A DNA stretch of 64,000 bases from Siculibacillus lacustris (GTDB taxonomy: Bacteria; Pseudomonadota; Alphaproteobacteria; Rhizobiales; Ancalomicrobiaceae): NCBI RefSeq assembly GCF_004328075.1, contig NZ_SJFN01000004.1:1-64000 (forward strand). The letters are read 5' to 3'. Under the pieces are notes generated by a model, which saw only the letters and a program-made list of their open reading frames with translations, did no database searches and had not been told where the DNA came from. Shown here one piece after another: positions 35,641 to 45,777 of the stretch. Every line of letters begins with the position of its first letter. The first letter of the stretch is position 1. A program made the translations under genes and the position numbers.

Positions 35641-38139
35641 ATGAACATGGAAACTTCCCGCCGCGATGTGCTGAAGGCCTCCGCCGCCGCCGCCACCGCG
35701 GCCGTCGCCGGGGTCGCGCTGCCCGCGTCCGCCGTCCCGGTCGGCGACGCCGGCATCCGCTGGGACAAGGCGCCGTGCCGCTTCTGCGGCACCGGCTGTT
35801 CGGTGCTGGTCGGCACCCGTGAGGGTCGCGTCGTCGCCACCCAGGGCGACCCGGAGGCGCCGGTCAACCGCGGCCTCAACTGCATCAAGGGCTATTTCCT
35901 GTCCAAGATCATGTACGGCCAGGACCGCCTGACCACGCCTCTGTTGCGGATGAAGAACGGCAAGTTCGACAAGGACGGCGAATTCGTGGCCGTCTCGTGG
36001 GACCAGGCCTTCGACGTCATGGCGGAGAAGTGGAAGGCGGCGCTGAAGGCCAAGGGGCCGACGTCGGTCGGCATGTTCGGCTCGGGTCAGTGGACGATCT
36101 GGGAGGGCTATGCCGCGGTCAAGCTGATGAAGGCCGGCTTCCGCTCCAACAACCTCGACCCCAACGCCCGCCACTGCATGGCCTCCGCGGTGGTCGGCTT
36201 CATGCGCACCTTCGGCATCGACGAGCCGATGGGCTGCTACGACGACCTCGAGCACGCCGACGCCTTCGTGCTGTGGGGCTCCAACATGGCCGAGATGCAC
36301 CCGATCCTGTGGTCGCGGCTGACCAACACCCGTCTGACCAAGCCGGGCGCGGAGGTCCACGTGCTGTCGACCTTCGAGCACCGCTCGTTCGAACTCGCCG
36401 ACAACGGCATGATCTTCGAGCCGCAGACCGATCTGGCGATCCTCAACTACATCGCCAACCACATCATCCAGTCGGGCGCGGTCAACAAGGACTTCGTCGC
36501 CAGGAACGTGGTGTTCACCAAGACCGCGACCGACATCGGCTACGGCCTGCGCCCGACCCATGCGCTGGAAGTCAAGGCGGTCAACGCCTCGCACAAGGTC
36601 GACGCCGGCAAGATGGATCCGATCACCTTCGAGGACTATGCCGAACTGGTGAAGCCCTACACCCTGGACTACGCCGCGAAGCTGTCCGGCGTGCCGGCCG
36701 AGAAGCTGAAGCGGCTGGCCGAGCTCTATGCCGATCCCAAGAAGAAGGTGATGTCGCTCTGGACCATGGGCTTCAACCAGCATTCGCGCGGCGGCTGGGT
36801 CAACTCGCTGATGTACAACGTGCATCTGCTGGTCGGTAAGATCTCGGAGCCGGGCAATTCGCCGTTCTCGCTGACCGGCCAGCCCTCGGCCTGCGGCACC
36901 GCCCGCGAGGTCGGGACCTTCTCGCACCGCCTGCCGGCCGATCTGGTGGTGACCAATCCGGAGCATCGCAAGATCGCCGAGGGCATCTGGAAACTGCCGG
37001 AGGGGACGATCCCCGACAAGCCGGGGTTCCATGCCGTGCAGCAGCATCGCATGCTCAAGGACGGGGTGCTCAACGCCTATTGGGTGCAGTGCACCAACAA
37101 CATGCAGGCCGCCCCCAACATGAACGAGGAGGGGCTGCCGGGCTATCGCAACCCGGCCAACTTCATCGTCGTCTCCGACCCCTATCCGACGGTGACCGCG
37201 ATGGCCGCCGACCTGATCCTGCCGACGGCGATGTGGGTCGAGAAGGAAGGCGCCTACGGCAACGCCGAGCGGCGCACCCAGTTCTGGCGCCAGCAGGTCT
37301 CGGCGCCGGGCGAGGCGCGCTCCGACATCTGGCAGGTGGTGGAATTCTCCAAGCGCTTCAAGGTCGAAGAGGTGTGGCCGGCGGAACTGATCGCCAAGAA
37401 GCCGGAACTCGCCGGCAAGACCCTCTACGAGGTGCTGTTCAAGAACGGCAACGTCGACAAGTACCCGCTCGCGGAAACGGCGCAAGGCTTCGAGAACCAG
37501 GAATCGAAGGACTTCGGCTTCTATCTGCAGAAGGGTCTGTTCGAGGAATATGCCGCCTTCGGGCGCGGCCACGGGCACGATCTGGCGGCTTTCGACCAGT
37601 ATCACAAGGCGCGCGGCCTGAAGTGGCCGGCGGTCGACGGCAAGGAGACCAACTGGCGCTTCCGCGAGGGCTACGACCCCTACGTGAAGCCCGGCGAGGG
37701 CGTGAAGTTCTACGGCTACAAGGACGGCCGCGCGCGGATCATCTTCGCCCCCTACGAGCCGCCGGCCGAGAGTCCGGACAAGGACTTCCCGCTGTGGCTG
37801 GTCACCGGCCGGGTGCTCGAGCACTGGCATTCGGGATCGATGACCCGGCGGGTGCCGGAGTTGCACAAGGCGTTCCCGGCGGCGGTGGTGTTCATGCATC
37901 CGGAAGATGCGGCCGCGCTCGGCGTGCGGCGCGGGCAGGAGATCAAGGTCTCGACCCGTCGCGGCGAAGTCACCAGCCGCGTCGAGACGCGCGGTCGCAA
38001 CAAACCGCCGCAGGGCGTGGTGTTCTTCCCGTGGTTCGACGAAGGCCAATTGGTCAACAAGTTGACGCTGGACGCGACCTGCCCGTTGTCCAAGGAGACC
38101 GACTACAAGAAATGCGCCTGCAAGATCGTGCGGGCGTGA
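35641..38139 (+). CDS. napA: Periplasmic nitrate reductase catalytic subunit NapA
   Basis: An 832-residue molybdopterin enzyme that reduces nitrate to nitrite in the periplasm. A Tat signal ([20 protein letters not shown]) leads. The [4Fe-4S] cysteines are C46, C49, C53 and C81, and the Mo ligand is Cys179 in [12 protein letters not shown]-terminal molydopterin-binding segments include [19 protein letters not shown]. Length equals known NapA. It needs molybdate and NapB/NapC electrons from this operon. Confidence 0.97.
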   Translation: MNMETSRRDVLKASAAAATAAVAGVALPASAVPVGDAGIRWDKAPCRFCGTGCSVLVGTREGRVVATQGDPEAPVNRGLNCIKGYFLSKIMYGQDRLTTPLLRMKNGKFDKDGEFVAVSWDQAFDVMAEKWKAALKAKGPTSVGMFGSGQWTIWEGYAAVKLMKAGFRSNNLDPNARHCMASAVVGFMRTFGIDEPMGCYDDLEHADAFVLWGSNMAEMHPILWSRLTNTRLTKPGAEVHVLSTFEHRSFELADNGMIFEPQTDLAILNYIANHIIQSGAVNKDFVARNVVFTKTATDIGYGLRPTHALEVKAVNASHKVDAGKMDPITFEDYAELVKPYTLDYAAKLSGVPAEKLKRLAELYADPKKKVMSLWTMGFNQHSRGGWVNSLMYNVHLLVGKISEPGNSPFSLTGQPSACGTAREVGTFSHRLPADLVVTNPEHRKIAEGIWKLPEGTIPDKPGFHAVQQHRMLKDGVLNAYWVQCTNNMQAAPNMNEEGLPGYRNPANFIVVSDPYPTVTAMAADLILPTAMWVEKEGAYGNAERRTQFWRQQVSAPGEARSDIWQVVEFSKRFKVEEVWPAELIAKKPELAGKTLYEVLFKNGNVDKYPLAETAQGFENQESKDFGFYLQKGLFEEYAAFGRGHGHDLAAFDQYHKARGLKWPAVDGKETNWRFREGYDPYVKPGEGVKFYGYKDGRARIIFAPYEPPAESPDKDFPLWLVTGRVLEHWHSGSMTRRVPELHKAFPAAVVFMHPEDAAALGVRRGQEIKVSTRRGEVTSRVETRGRNKPPQGVVFFPWFDEGQLVNKLTLDATCPLSKETDYKKCACKIVRA

Positions 38140-38165
38140 GGGGAGGGGCTCCGGTTCGGCGACAA

Positions 38166-38353
38166 CGATCGGCGCCGTGCCCCCCCCCCCCCCTGTCCCT
38201 CCCCCTCCAGGGGGGAGGGGACGAGGTGGCGATCCCCTTCGGACATCGAGCGCTCCGCGCGACGGCTGCCTCCGTGGTGCGACGGCCCTCTCCCCAGCCT
38301 CCTCTCCCCCCCTGGAGGGGGAGAGACAGAGAGGGGGGGCACGGCGCCGATCG
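38166..38353. repeat. 188-bp palindromic (MITE-like) element inside the nap operon
   Basis: Outer arms CGATCGGCGCCGTGC (38166-38180) and its exact complement (38339-38353) frame the element. A 14-C run (38180-38193) and a G-run (38333-38339) come next, then matching CTCCCCCTCCAGG segments facing each other (about 38197-38210 and 38311-38324). The element fills most of the 268-bp napA-napG gap, which is tight in related operons. It can fold into a long hairpin. Such CTCC-rich palindromes are widespread in Hyphomicrobiales intergenic DNA; the name of this family cannot be fixed here. No coding frame in it is credible. Confidence 0.75.
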
Positions 38354-38407
38354 TCGAACGCCGAAGACGTCACACAAACTCGATCCCAACCGCCAACCGA
38401 GTCCCCC

Positions 38408-39229
38408 ATGCCCATCACCCCCACGCCCACCGAAGGGCTCCTCAGCCCGCAGCGCCGAAAGGTCCTCGAGACCGTCGCGCGCTCGGTCGTCGGCGTCGGG
38501 GTGGTCGGGGCGCTGCTCGGGGCGCACGAGCGCTCGGCGGAGGCGATGCCGACCCAGGCGCTGCGGCCGCCCGGGGCGCTCGCCGACGAACGGGCCTTCC
38601 TGGCGGCCTGCGTGCGCTGCGGTCTGTGCGTGCGCGCCTGTCCCTACCAGACGCTGCGCCTCGCCGATCTCGGCGATCGGGTCGCCGCGGGCACGCCCTT
38701 CTTCACGGCGCGCAAGATCCCTTGCGAGATGTGCGAGGACATTCCCTGCGTCAAGGCCTGTCCGACCGGGGCTCTCGACCACGGGCTGGTCGACATCGAC
38801 CGGGCCAAGATGGGCACGGCGGTGCTGGTCGACGAGGAGCACTGCCTGAACTTCCTGGGGCTGCGCTGCGACGTCTGCTATCGCGACTGCCCGGTGATCG
38901 ACAAGGCGATCACCCTCGAGATCGAATCGAACCCGCGCACCCGCAAACACGCGATCTTCCGCCCGACCGTGCATGCCACCGACTGCACCGGTTGCGGCAA
39001 ATGCGAGAAGTCCTGCGTGCTGGAGGAATCGGCGATCAAGGTCCTGCCGCTGCGGGTGGCGCGCGGCGTGCCCGGCGCCCACTACCGCCTCGGCTGGGAA
39101 GAGTACCAGAAGCACAACGGCCCGCTGCTCGACGGCGTCGTCGATCTGCCCGACCGGGCGCCCGGCGACGTCACGCCGCCCTCGGGCGTGCCCGATGCGC
39201 CGCCGATCCTGAAAGGACCACGGCCATGA
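38408..39229 (+). CDS. napG: Quinol-linked ferredoxin-type protein NapG
   Basis: A 273-residue periplasmic iron-sulfur protein with a Tat signal ([19 protein letters not shown], residues 13-31) and four cluster motifs: [26 protein letters not shown], the longer [17 protein letters not shown] and [11 protein letters not shown]. NapG with NapH forms a quinol-oxidising branch feeding NapC/NapA. ATG 38408 follows the palindromic element; the napH ATG overlaps its stop. Confidence 0.95.
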   Translation: MPITPTPTEGLLSPQRRKVLETVARSVVGVGVVGALLGAHERSAEAMPTQALRPPGALADERAFLAACVRCGLCVRACPYQTLRLADLGDRVAAGTPFFTARKIPCEMCEDIPCVKACPTGALDHGLVDIDRAKMGTAVLVDEEHCLNFLGLRCDVCYRDCPVIDKAITLEIESNPRTRKHAIFRPTVHATDCTGCGKCEKSCVLEESAIKVLPLRVARGVPGAHYRLGWEEYQKHNGPLLDGVVDLPDRAPGDVTPPSGVPDAPPILKGPRP

Positions 39230-40167
39230 CCGGGCTCGCCGCCGTCGCGCGCCGCGACCACGCCACCCGCCGGGCCGATCGGGCCGGGCGGCCGAGCCGT
39301 GGATTCTGGGCGCGCCACCGCTTCCTCATTCTGCGCCGCCTGTCGCAGGCGACGGCGCTGGCGCTGTTCCTCACCGGTCCACTGTTCGGCGTGTGGATCG
39401 CCAAGGGCACGCTCGCCGCCTCGATGACCTTCGGCGTGGTGCCGCTCACCGATCCGCTGATGCTCGCCCAGAGCCTGGTCGCCGGCCATCGGCCGGAGAC
39501 TCTGGCGCTGACCGGCGGGGCGATCGTGCTGGCTTTCTATGCGCTGGTGTCGGGGCGGGCCTATTGCGCCTGGGTCTGTCCGATCGATCCGGTCACCGAT
39601 CTCGCCCATTGGTGCCGCGAACGCCTCGGGCTCCAGGCCAAGGGCTGGCAGCCGCGGCCGCAGACCCGGCTGTGGGTGCTGGCGATGATCCTCGCCGTGT
39701 CGGCGGTGACCGGCACGATCGCCTGGGAACTGGTCAATCCGATCAGCTTCGCCTTCCGCGCCGTGGTGTTCGGCTCGACCGGGGCGCTGACCCTGGTGGC
39801 GGCGGTGTTCCTGTTCGACCTCGTCGTCGCCCGGCGAGGCTGGTGCTCGCACCTCTGCCCGGTCGGCGCCTTCTACGGGCTGATCGGGGCTCGCTCGCTG
39901 GTCCGGGTGTCGGCGGCGGGGCGCGCCGACTGCGATCACTGCATGGATTGTTACGCCGCCTGCCCCGAGCCGCAGGTGATCGCGCCGGCGCTCGAGGGCG
40001 CGGCCAAGGGCGCGAGCCCGGTGATCCTCGGGCGCGACTGCAGCTCGTGCGGGCGCTGCGTCGACGTCTGTCCGGCCGGGGTCTTCCGCTTCACCCATCG
40101 TTTCGACGCCTCCACGACCCCGGCGGGATCCGCCGCCCGGTCACACAGTTCGGGAGAGACACCATGA
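39226..40167 (+). CDS. napH: Membrane quinol dehydrogenase component NapH
   Basis: A 313-residue inner-membrane protein with four hydrophobic helices and the NapH motifs [11 protein letters not shown] and [13 protein letters not shown], then two cytoplasmic [4Fe-4S] motifs [12 protein letters not shown] and [12 protein letters not shown]. It receives quinol electrons and passes them to NapG. It overlaps napG and napB by ATGA junctions. Confidence 0.95.
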   Translation: MTGLAAVARRDHATRRADRAGRPSRGFWARHRFLILRRLSQATALALFLTGPLFGVWIAKGTLAASMTFGVVPLTDPLMLAQSLVAGHRPETLALTGGAIVLAFYALVSGRAYCAWVCPIDPVTDLAHWCRERLGLQAKGWQPRPQTRLWVLAMILAVSAVTGTIAWELVNPISFAFRAVVFGSTGALTLVAAVFLFDLVVARRGWCSHLCPVGAFYGLIGARSLVRVSAAGRADCDHCMDCYAACPEPQVIAPALEGAAKGASPVILGRDCSSCGRCVDVCPAGVFRFTHRFDASTTPAGSAARSHSSGETP

Positions 40168-40610
40168 GGTTCCTCATGTTCGCCGCGGCGCTCGGGGTCG
40201 CCGTGCTGACCTTCGCGATCGGTTCGACCGCCGGTCCCACGGCGGCCGAGGTGCGGTCGCTGCGCAACGCCGACCCCCAGGTCGATCTGACGCCCCCCGA
40301 CCCGGCCCGCCAGGACGTGCACGGCCGCTTCGATCGGGCCTATCGGCTGCAGCCGCCGCTGATCCCGCACCAGATCGATCGCTACCAGATCGACCTCAAG
40401 GCCAATCAGTGCCTGGGCTGCCACGACTGGTCGAACGCCGCCAAGAACGGCGCGCCGACCCTGTCGATGACCCATTATCTCGATCGCGACGGACGCCAGA
40501 CCGACACGGTCGCCGGCACGCGGTGGTTCTGCAACGCCTGCCACGTGCCGCAGGCGGAGGCCAAGGACCTGGTCGAGAACACCTTCAAGCCGTCGCAATC
40601 CGTCAGGTGA
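40164..40610 (+). CDS. napB: Periplasmic diheme cytochrome c NapB
   Basis: A 148-residue diheme cytochrome with signal peptide (about 1-27). Heme motifs are CLGCH and CNACH, with HYLDRDGR and HVPQAEAKDLVENTF family segments. NapB passes electrons from NapC to NapA. The ATG overlaps the napH stop by 4 bp. Confidence 0.95.
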   Translation: MRFLMFAAALGVAVLTFAIGSTAGPTAAEVRSLRNADPQVDLTPPDPARQDVHGRFDRAYRLQPPLIPHQIDRYQIDLKANQCLGCHDWSNAAKNGAPTLSMTHYLDRDGRQTDTVAGTRWFCNACHVPQAEAKDLVENTFKPSQSVR

Positions 40611-40665
40611 GGGGGCGCCGCGGGGGTCGACCCCCCGCGCGGCCTCGACGTCCGGAGCTCCCGTC

Positions 40666-41334
40666 ATGACCGAATCTCTCGCGCCTCCCTCCGTCCGGCC
40701 CGGCCTCCTCAGGCGGCTCTGGCGCTTCGTCTGGTCGCCGTCCGGCAGCATCGCCCTCGGCGTGCTGGTGGCCGCCGGCTTCTTCGTCGGCATCGTCTTC
40801 TGGGGCGGGTTCCACTGGGCCCTTGAGATGACCAACAACGAACAGTTCTGCATCAGCTGCCACGAGATGAAGGACAACGTGTATGCGGAATACACGTCGT
40901 CGCCGCATTTCCAGAATCATTCGGGGGTGCGGGCGACCTGTCCGGACTGCCACGTGCCCAAGGAGTGGCAGTACAAGCTGGTGCGCAAGATCCAGGCGAG
41001 CCAGGAACTGTGGGGCCATTTCGTCACCGGCTCGATCTGGACCCGCGAGAAGTTCGTCGACCGCCGCATCGAACTGGCCAGCCACGAATGGCGGCGGATG
41101 AAGACCACCGACAGTCGCGAATGCCGCAACTGCCACGCCTTCGATTCGATGGACTTCACCAAACAGGAGACGCGGGCAGCCAAGCAGCACCAGCTCGCCG
41201 TGGACACCGGCAAGACCTGCATCGACTGTCACCAGGGCATCGCCCATCGCCTGCCCCAGGGCGGCCGCGACGCCTACGAGGCGATGCTGAAGACCCTGGC
41301 GAGCGAGACCGCGGCGGCCGCTCCGGCCAAGTGA
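40666..41334 (+). CDS. napC: Membrane-anchored tetraheme cytochrome c NapC
   Basis: A 222-residue NapC/NirT cytochrome. One helix (about 27-50) anchors it and four heme motifs follow: CISCH, CPDCH, CRNCH and CIDCH. The CHEMKDNVYAEYTSSPHFQNHSGVRATC block is diagnostic. It oxidises membrane quinol and reduces NapB. It ends the nap operon (FDAGHBC, without napE or napL). Confidence 0.96.
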   Translation: MTESLAPPSVRPGLLRRLWRFVWSPSGSIALGVLVAAGFFVGIVFWGGFHWALEMTNNEQFCISCHEMKDNVYAEYTSSPHFQNHSGVRATCPDCHVPKEWQYKLVRKIQASQELWGHFVTGSIWTREKFVDRRIELASHEWRRMKTTDSRECRNCHAFDSMDFTKQETRAAKQHQLAVDTGKTCIDCHQGIAHRLPQGGRDAYEAMLKTLASETAAAAPAK

Positions 41335-41474
41335 TCCGCCGCCGGCGGTCCGCGGGCGGGCGGCGCGATCCGAGCCGATGGCATCGGCGCGGCGCTGGGC
41401 TATAAGGAGGACCGACGGGGCCGATCGCGATCGGCGCCCGGCCTCCCGTGGTCCTCGCAGACGGAGCCGCCCTG

Positions 41475-42206
41475 GTGAATTCGCCGTCCCGCGACCGGCC
41501 GGATCTCGATCCGGCGGATCTGGCGCGCCTGCGCGAAGTGGCGCTGTTCCGCCACGTCGATGCCGACGTCTGTGCGGCGATCCTCGGCGGGGCACGGCCG
41601 CTGCCGCTGCCGCGCGGGTCGACGATCATGACCCAGGGCGCGCCGGCCGACGCGTTCCACGTGATCCTCGAGGGCTGGGTCAAGCTCTACCGCCGCCAAC
41701 CGGACGGCGGCGAGGCGGTGGTGGCGGTGATGACCGCCGGCGAGAGCTTCGCCGAAGCGGTGATGTTCATGGGCGGGCGCTATCCGGTCACCGGCGAGGC
41801 GGTCAGCGACGTGCGGCTGTTGCGGATCGAAGCCGCGACGCTGCGCACGGCGATCCGCGCCGACGGGCGGGTGGCGATCGCGCTCCTCGCCTCGATCGCC
41901 CATCACACCGAAGTGCTCAGCGAGCACGTGGAGGCGATCAAGGCGCTGTCGGCGCCGCAGCGGGTCGCCGACTTCGTGGTCGATCTGGCGCGGCGGACCT
42001 TCGGGCGCGACGTCGCCGGGCGGCTCGCCCTCAAGCTGCCCTACGACAAGGCGCTGATCGCCCGCCGTCTCGGCATGACCCCGGAGAGCTTCTCGCGGGC
42101 GCTGGTCACCTTGCGCGAGGCCGGCGTCAAGGTCAGTCGCGACGCGGTGACCATCGCCGATCTCGACCGGCTCGACGGCTATGCCCGCAGCGGCGAGGGG
42201 GCCTGA
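41475..42206 (+). CDS. CRP/FNR-family regulator 1
   Basis: A 243-residue regulator with cNMP-like sensor domain (about 25-135) and Crp-type winged helix (about 165-235; ARRLGMTPESFSRALVTLREAGVKV). No N-terminal cysteine cluster is seen, so it is not a classical oxygen-sensing FNR; it may be of the DNR/NnrR or heme/NO type. GTG 41475 is preferred because GGAG lies 8 bases upstream, rather than an earlier GTG at 41448. It lies 140 bp behind napC on the same strand and is a candidate regulator of hcp/nap. Confidence 0.85.
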   Translation: MNSPSRDRPDLDPADLARLREVALFRHVDADVCAAILGGARPLPLPRGSTIMTQGAPADAFHVILEGWVKLYRRQPDGGEAVVAVMTAGESFAEAVMFMGGRYPVTGEAVSDVRLLRIEAATLRTAIRADGRVAIALLASIAHHTEVLSEHVEAIKALSAPQRVADFVVDLARRTFGRDVAGRLALKLPYDKALIARRLGMTPESFSRALVTLREAGVKVSRDAVTIADLDRLDGYARSGEGA

Positions 42207-42229
42207 GCGGTGGCGCGGGAGGGATCGAC

Positions 42230-42925
42230 ATGACCGAACGGACGGCGACGACGGCGGCGGATCTCGACGTCGTGTCGCGCAACCCGCTGTTCCGCAAGCT
42301 CGATCCGGCGACGGTGGCGCAACTCGTCGGCGACCGCCGGCCGCGCGTCCATGCCAAGGGTCAGGTGCTGTTTCTCCAGGGCGACCCGCTCGACCGGATC
42401 CATCTGGTGGTGTCGGGCTGGGTGCGGCTCTACCGGGCCAGCGAGGACGGCGTCGACACGGTGGTGGCGGTGGCCGGGCCCGGCGAGAGCTTCGGCGAGG
42501 CGGCGGCGCTGCTCGGCCGGCCGGCCCATGCCAGCGCCGAGGCGGCCTCGGACGCGCGCATCCTCGCCCTCGATGCCGATCGGCTGCGGGCCCGGCTGTT
42601 CGCCGATCCGGACCTCGCCTTCCGCATGCTGGCCTCGGCCTCGGCGCATCTCCGGGTGATGGTCGGCGAACTCGAGGCGCTGAAGAGCCGCCCGGCGACC
42701 CGCCGCGTCGCCGGATTCCTGGCGGATCTCGCGACGGTCGGCGAGGGGCCGGCGGAGGTGGTGTTTCCCTACGAGAAGACCTTGATCGCCGGCCGCCTCG
42801 GGATGACGCCCGAGAGCTTCTCGCGCGGCCTCGCCAAGTTGCGCGAGATCGGCGTCGAGGTCGAGCGCGAGAAGGTGTCGATCGCCCGGGTCGAGGAGCT
42901 CCGCCGTTTCGCCGAGACGGCGTGA
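42230..42925 (+). CDS. CRP/FNR-family regulator 2
   Basis: A 231-residue homologue of the preceding gene, likely from tandem duplication: the recognition-helix region AGRLGMTPESFSRGLAKLREIGVEV is nearly the same. The sensor domain (LFLQGDPLDRIHLVVSGWVRLYRASEDGVDTVVAVAGPGESFGEAAALLG) has diverged. No cysteine cluster is present. A start ATG 23 bp after the first regulator indicates cotranscription. The two may bind the same FNR-like box but answer different signals. Confidence 0.85.
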   Translation: MTERTATTAADLDVVSRNPLFRKLDPATVAQLVGDRRPRVHAKGQVLFLQGDPLDRIHLVVSGWVRLYRASEDGVDTVVAVAGPGESFGEAAALLGRPAHASAEAASDARILALDADRLRARLFADPDLAFRMLASASAHLRVMVGELEALKSRPATRRVAGFLADLATVGEGPAEVVFPYEKTLIAGRLGMTPESFSRGLAKLREIGVEVEREKVSIARVEELRRFAETA

Positions 42926-42926
42926 G

Positions 42927-42946
42927 CGGCGCCCGCGACGGCGCCG
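42927..42946. terminator. Hairpin between convergent regulator 2 and PheC-like gene
   Basis: CGGCGCC (42927-42933) pairs with GGCGCCG (42940-42946) around CGCGAC in the 34-bp convergent gap. Position supports a bidirectional terminator; no T-run. Confidence 0.45.
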
Positions 42947-42959
42947 CCGGTCGGCCGGA

Positions 42960-43778
42960 TCAGTCGAAATATTTGGCGGCGATCGCCCGGGTGCGGCCGG
43001 TCTCGGCGGAGATGTGCAGGAACTGATCGACGAAGGCCTTGAGGGCGACGTCGCGCTGCAGCCAATAGGCCTTCTCGGCGAAGTCGAAGGGCTTGTCGGG
43101 ATGGACCGAGCACAGCACGCCGGGATGCAGCTTCTGCTGATAGAGCGTCTCGGAGGTATCGGTGACCATCACGTCGGCGCGGCCGGCGGCGACTTCCTCG
43201 AAGATCGTGGTGTTGTCGGGGTGCACCCGCAGATCGGCGTGCGGCAGGTTGGCCTTGGCGAAGGCTTCGTTGGTGCCGCCGGGATTGACCACCACGTGGG
43301 TGGTCGGCTTGTCGAGGTCGGCGATGGTCTGGAACTTGGCGACCTCGCCGCAGCGGGCGATCGGCGTCTTGCCCTCGCGCATGATCGGGATCGAGAAGAA
43401 GCCCTTCTTCTGGCGCGGCAAGGTGATCGACACACCGCCCATGGCGATGTCGAAGCGGTCGGCGACGAAGTCGTCCATCAGCTTCGGCCAGGAGGTCGCC
43501 ACGAACTCGACCTTGACCCCGAGGGCGGCGCCGAGTGCCTCGGCGACGTCGATGTCGTAGCCCTCGAACCGCCCGGTGGCCTTGTCGAGCGAGGTGAAGG
43601 GGCGGTAGTCGCCGGTGGTGCCGACCTTGAGCACGCCGCGGGCGAGGATCTCGTCGAGGCGGGTCGGCCGGGCCGCCGGCGCCTCCTGGGCCAGGACCGG
43701 TCCCGGCCCGCCGGCCCCCGGAACGGCGACGACGACGGCGGCGGCCAGCGCGAAGGCGAAGCGGGCGAAGGCGGACAT
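42960..43778 (-). CDS. Periplasmic cyclohexadienyl dehydratase-like protein (PheC, SBP_bac_3 fold)
   Basis: A 272-residue exported protein (signal about 1-31) of the family-3 binding-protein fold. It matches PheC, the periplasmic cyclohexadienyl/arogenate dehydratase of Pseudomonas: LDEILARGVLKVGTTGDYRPF, TSWPKLMDDFVADRFDIAMGG, NPGGTNEAFAKANL, HPDNTTIFEEV and HPDKPFDFAEKAYWL. Such enzymes turn prephenate or arogenate into phenylpyruvate or phenylalanine. A plain amino-acid-binding role cannot be excluded, but no ABC permease is near. ATG 43778 follows a GGAG site. Confidence 0.8.
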   Translation of the reverse strand: MSAFARFAFALAAAVVVAVPGAGGPGPVLAQEAPAARPTRLDEILARGVLKVGTTGDYRPFTSLDKATGRFEGYDIDVAEALGAALGVKVEFVATSWPKLMDDFVADRFDIAMGGVSITLPRQKKGFFSIPIMREGKTPIARCGEVAKFQTIADLDKPTTHVVVNPGGTNEAFAKANLPHADLRVHPDNTTIFEEVAAGRADVMVTDTSETLYQQKLHPGVLCSVHPDKPFDFAEKAYWLQRDVALKAFVDQFLHISAETGRTRAIAAKYFD

Positions 43779-44220
43779 GGGGAGCTCCTGGGGGCGGGGG
43801 GGCGTGCGGGCATCGGCCGAGCGGGCGCGGCGGTCGTGGGGCACGACCTCCCGTCCGGCGGCGCGACGCGAAAACGCCCCGGCACCGACGGCGCCGCGAG
43901 GCTCGCTCCGGGCCGCGCCCGGCGCTCGCAAGCTGGCACCAAGTCCCGCCGCCGGCAAGGAAAATCGCGGGCTCGCCGAGGTGTCCGGGCGCCGGTGCCG
44001 GCGCCCGGACCGGGGCGACGGCCGGGCGGAAGACTTTCGTCGATAGGGTCGATCGCGAGCGAAGATCGGCGCCGGGGCGTCTCGCCGCTTCTCACGAAGA
44101 TTGCTATAGAGGACGTGCGGAATCCCGCGTAGGCGTCTCACCGGATGACCGGTCGATCCGGTCGATCCGGTCGGACGGCCTCGAGACGCGACGCGGACCC
44201 CGGAACCGACGAGGCGTCGC
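43779..44220. other. 442-bp divergent intergenic region
   Basis: No gene is seen. The right end holds two tandem GGTCGATCC units (44151-44159, 44160-44168) and a palindrome GACCGG-TCGAT-CCGGTC (44147-44163) 57 bp before the sugar ATPase gene, a likely operator. No local sugar regulator gene is present. A hint of a sigma-54 promoter near 43934 was rejected. Confidence 0.5.
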
Positions 44221-45777
44221 ATGACCGCGCTGATCGAAGTTCGCAACCTCGACAAGAGCTTTCCCGGCGTCAAGGCGCTGCGGTCTGCGAGCTTCACGCT
44301 GGAGGCCGGCGAGGTCCACGCCCTGATGGGCGAGAACGGGGCCGGCAAGTCGACGCTGATGAAGATGCTGGCGGGCATCTATTCCTGGGATTCCGGCGAG
44401 GTCCTGGTCGATGGCGCGCCGGTGACCATCGCCGGGCCGAAGGCGGCGCAGGCGCTGGGGATCGGCATCATCCATCAGGAACTCAACCTGATGAACCATC
44501 TGACCGCGGCGCAGAACATCTTCATCGGCCGCGAACCGCGCCGGCGCTTCGGCTTCCTCGACGAGGGCAAGCTCAACTTCGACGCGGCGGCGCTGTTCCG
44601 CCGGATGAACGTGACGATCGATCCCAAGACCCTGGTCGGCGACCTCACCGTCGCCAAGCAGCAGATCGTCGAGATCGCCAAGGCGCTGTCGTTCCATTCG
44701 CGCGTGCTGATCATGGACGAGCCGACCGCGGCGCTGAACACCGCCGAGATCGACGACCTGTTCGTGATCATCCGCGATCTCAAGGCGCACGGCGTCGGCA
44801 TCGTCTACATTTCGCACAAGATGGACGAGCTGAAGCGGATCGCCGACCGGGTGACGGTGATGCGCGACGGCGAGACCATCGCCACCCTGCCGGCCCAGTC
44901 GACCCCGGTCGAGACGATCATCTCGCTGATGGTCGGGCGCGAGTTGGCCCATGCCGAGCCGCCGAAAGTCCCCGAGATCCAGGGCGACGAGGCGCTGCGG
45001 GTGGTCGGCCTGTCGCGCGGCCGGGCGCTGCGGGACATCTCCTTCTCGGTGCGGCGCGGCGAGATCCTCGGCTTCGCCGGGCTGATGGGGGCGGGGCGGA
45101 CGGAAGTGGCGCGGGCGGTGTTCGGCGCCGATCCGATCGACACCGGCGAGATCTGGGTGCGCGGGGCGAAACTCAAGATCCATTCGCCGGCGGACGCGGT
45201 CAGGGCCGGCATCGCCTATCTCTCGGAGGACCGCAAACGTTTCGGGCTGGTCACCGCGATGGACGTCGAGGCCAACATCTCGCTGGCCAGCGTGATGCGT
45301 CATCGCCGCGCCTGGGGGTTCCTCGACTTCCCGTCGCTCAAGGCGCTGGCGGCGCGTTACGTCAAGTCGCTGACCATCAAGACGCCGTCGACCGCCCAGG
45401 TCGCCAAACTGCTGTCGGGCGGCAACCAGCAGAAGCTGGTGATCGCCAAATGGCTGGCCCGCGACAGCGACATCCTGTTCTTCGACGAGCCGACCCGCGG
45501 CATCGACGTGGGCGCCAAGGCGGAGATCTACAAATTGTTGCAGAGTCTCGCCGATCAGGGCCGGGCGATCATCATGATCTCCTCGGAACTGCCGGAGATC
45601 CTGCGCATGAGCCATCGCATCCTGGTGATGTGCGAGGGCCGCATTTCCGGCGAACTGACCGCCGCCGAAGCCACCCAAGAAACGATCATGAAGCTGGCGA
45701 CACGGACACACGTGGCGACCGGCACGGCCCGAGGAGGGGCGCACGGGGATGAGCACGGACCTGTCGCAAACGAATGA
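44221..45777 (+). CDS. Ribose/simple-sugar ABC importer, double ATPase (RbsA type)
   Basis: A 518-residue fused ABC ATPase of the CUT2 class. The first domain has Walker [10 protein letters not shown] (37-45) and [11 protein letters not shown]; the second has the degenerate GLMGAGRTE, and LSGGNQQK with [14 protein letters not shown], as normal in RbsA/MglA. It powers uptake of a sugar through the permease encoded next. The product overlaps the permease gene by 29 bp. Substrate unknown. Confidence 0.93.
   Translation: MTALIEVRNLDKSFPGVKALRSASFTLEAGEVHALMGENGAGKSTLMKMLAGIYSWDSGEVLVDGAPVTIAGPKAAQALGIGIIHQELNLMNHLTAAQNIFIGREPRRRFGFLDEGKLNFDAAALFRRMNVTIDPKTLVGDLTVAKQQIVEIAKALSFHSRVLIMDEPTAALNTAEIDDLFVIIRDLKAHGVGIVYISHKMDELKRIADRVTVMRDGETIATLPAQSTPVETIISLMVGRELAHAEPPKVPEIQGDEALRVVGLSRGRALRDISFSVRRGEILGFAGLMGAGRTEVARAVFGADPIDTGEIWVRGAKLKIHSPADAVRAGIAYLSEDRKRFGLVTAMDVEANISLASVMRHRRAWGFLDFPSLKALAARYVKSLTIKTPSTAQVAKLLSGGNQQKLVIAKWLARDSDILFFDEPTRGIDVGAKAEIYKLLQSLADQGRAIIMISSELPEILRMSHRILVMCEGRISGELTAAEATQETIMKLATRTHVATGTARGGAHGDEHGPVANE

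Noticed and set aside
38103-38342. Short peptides rich in PPL-EGE-Q-GGG in the napA-napG gap
   Set aside because: These are translations of the CTCC-rich palindrome, present in several frames on both strands. The DNA structure explains them better than a gene.
43934-43950. Possible sigma-54 promoter (TGGCAC then GC)
   Set aside because: The -24 part fits but the -12 box (TTGC) is absent, and the spacing match to GC alone is common in such DNA.
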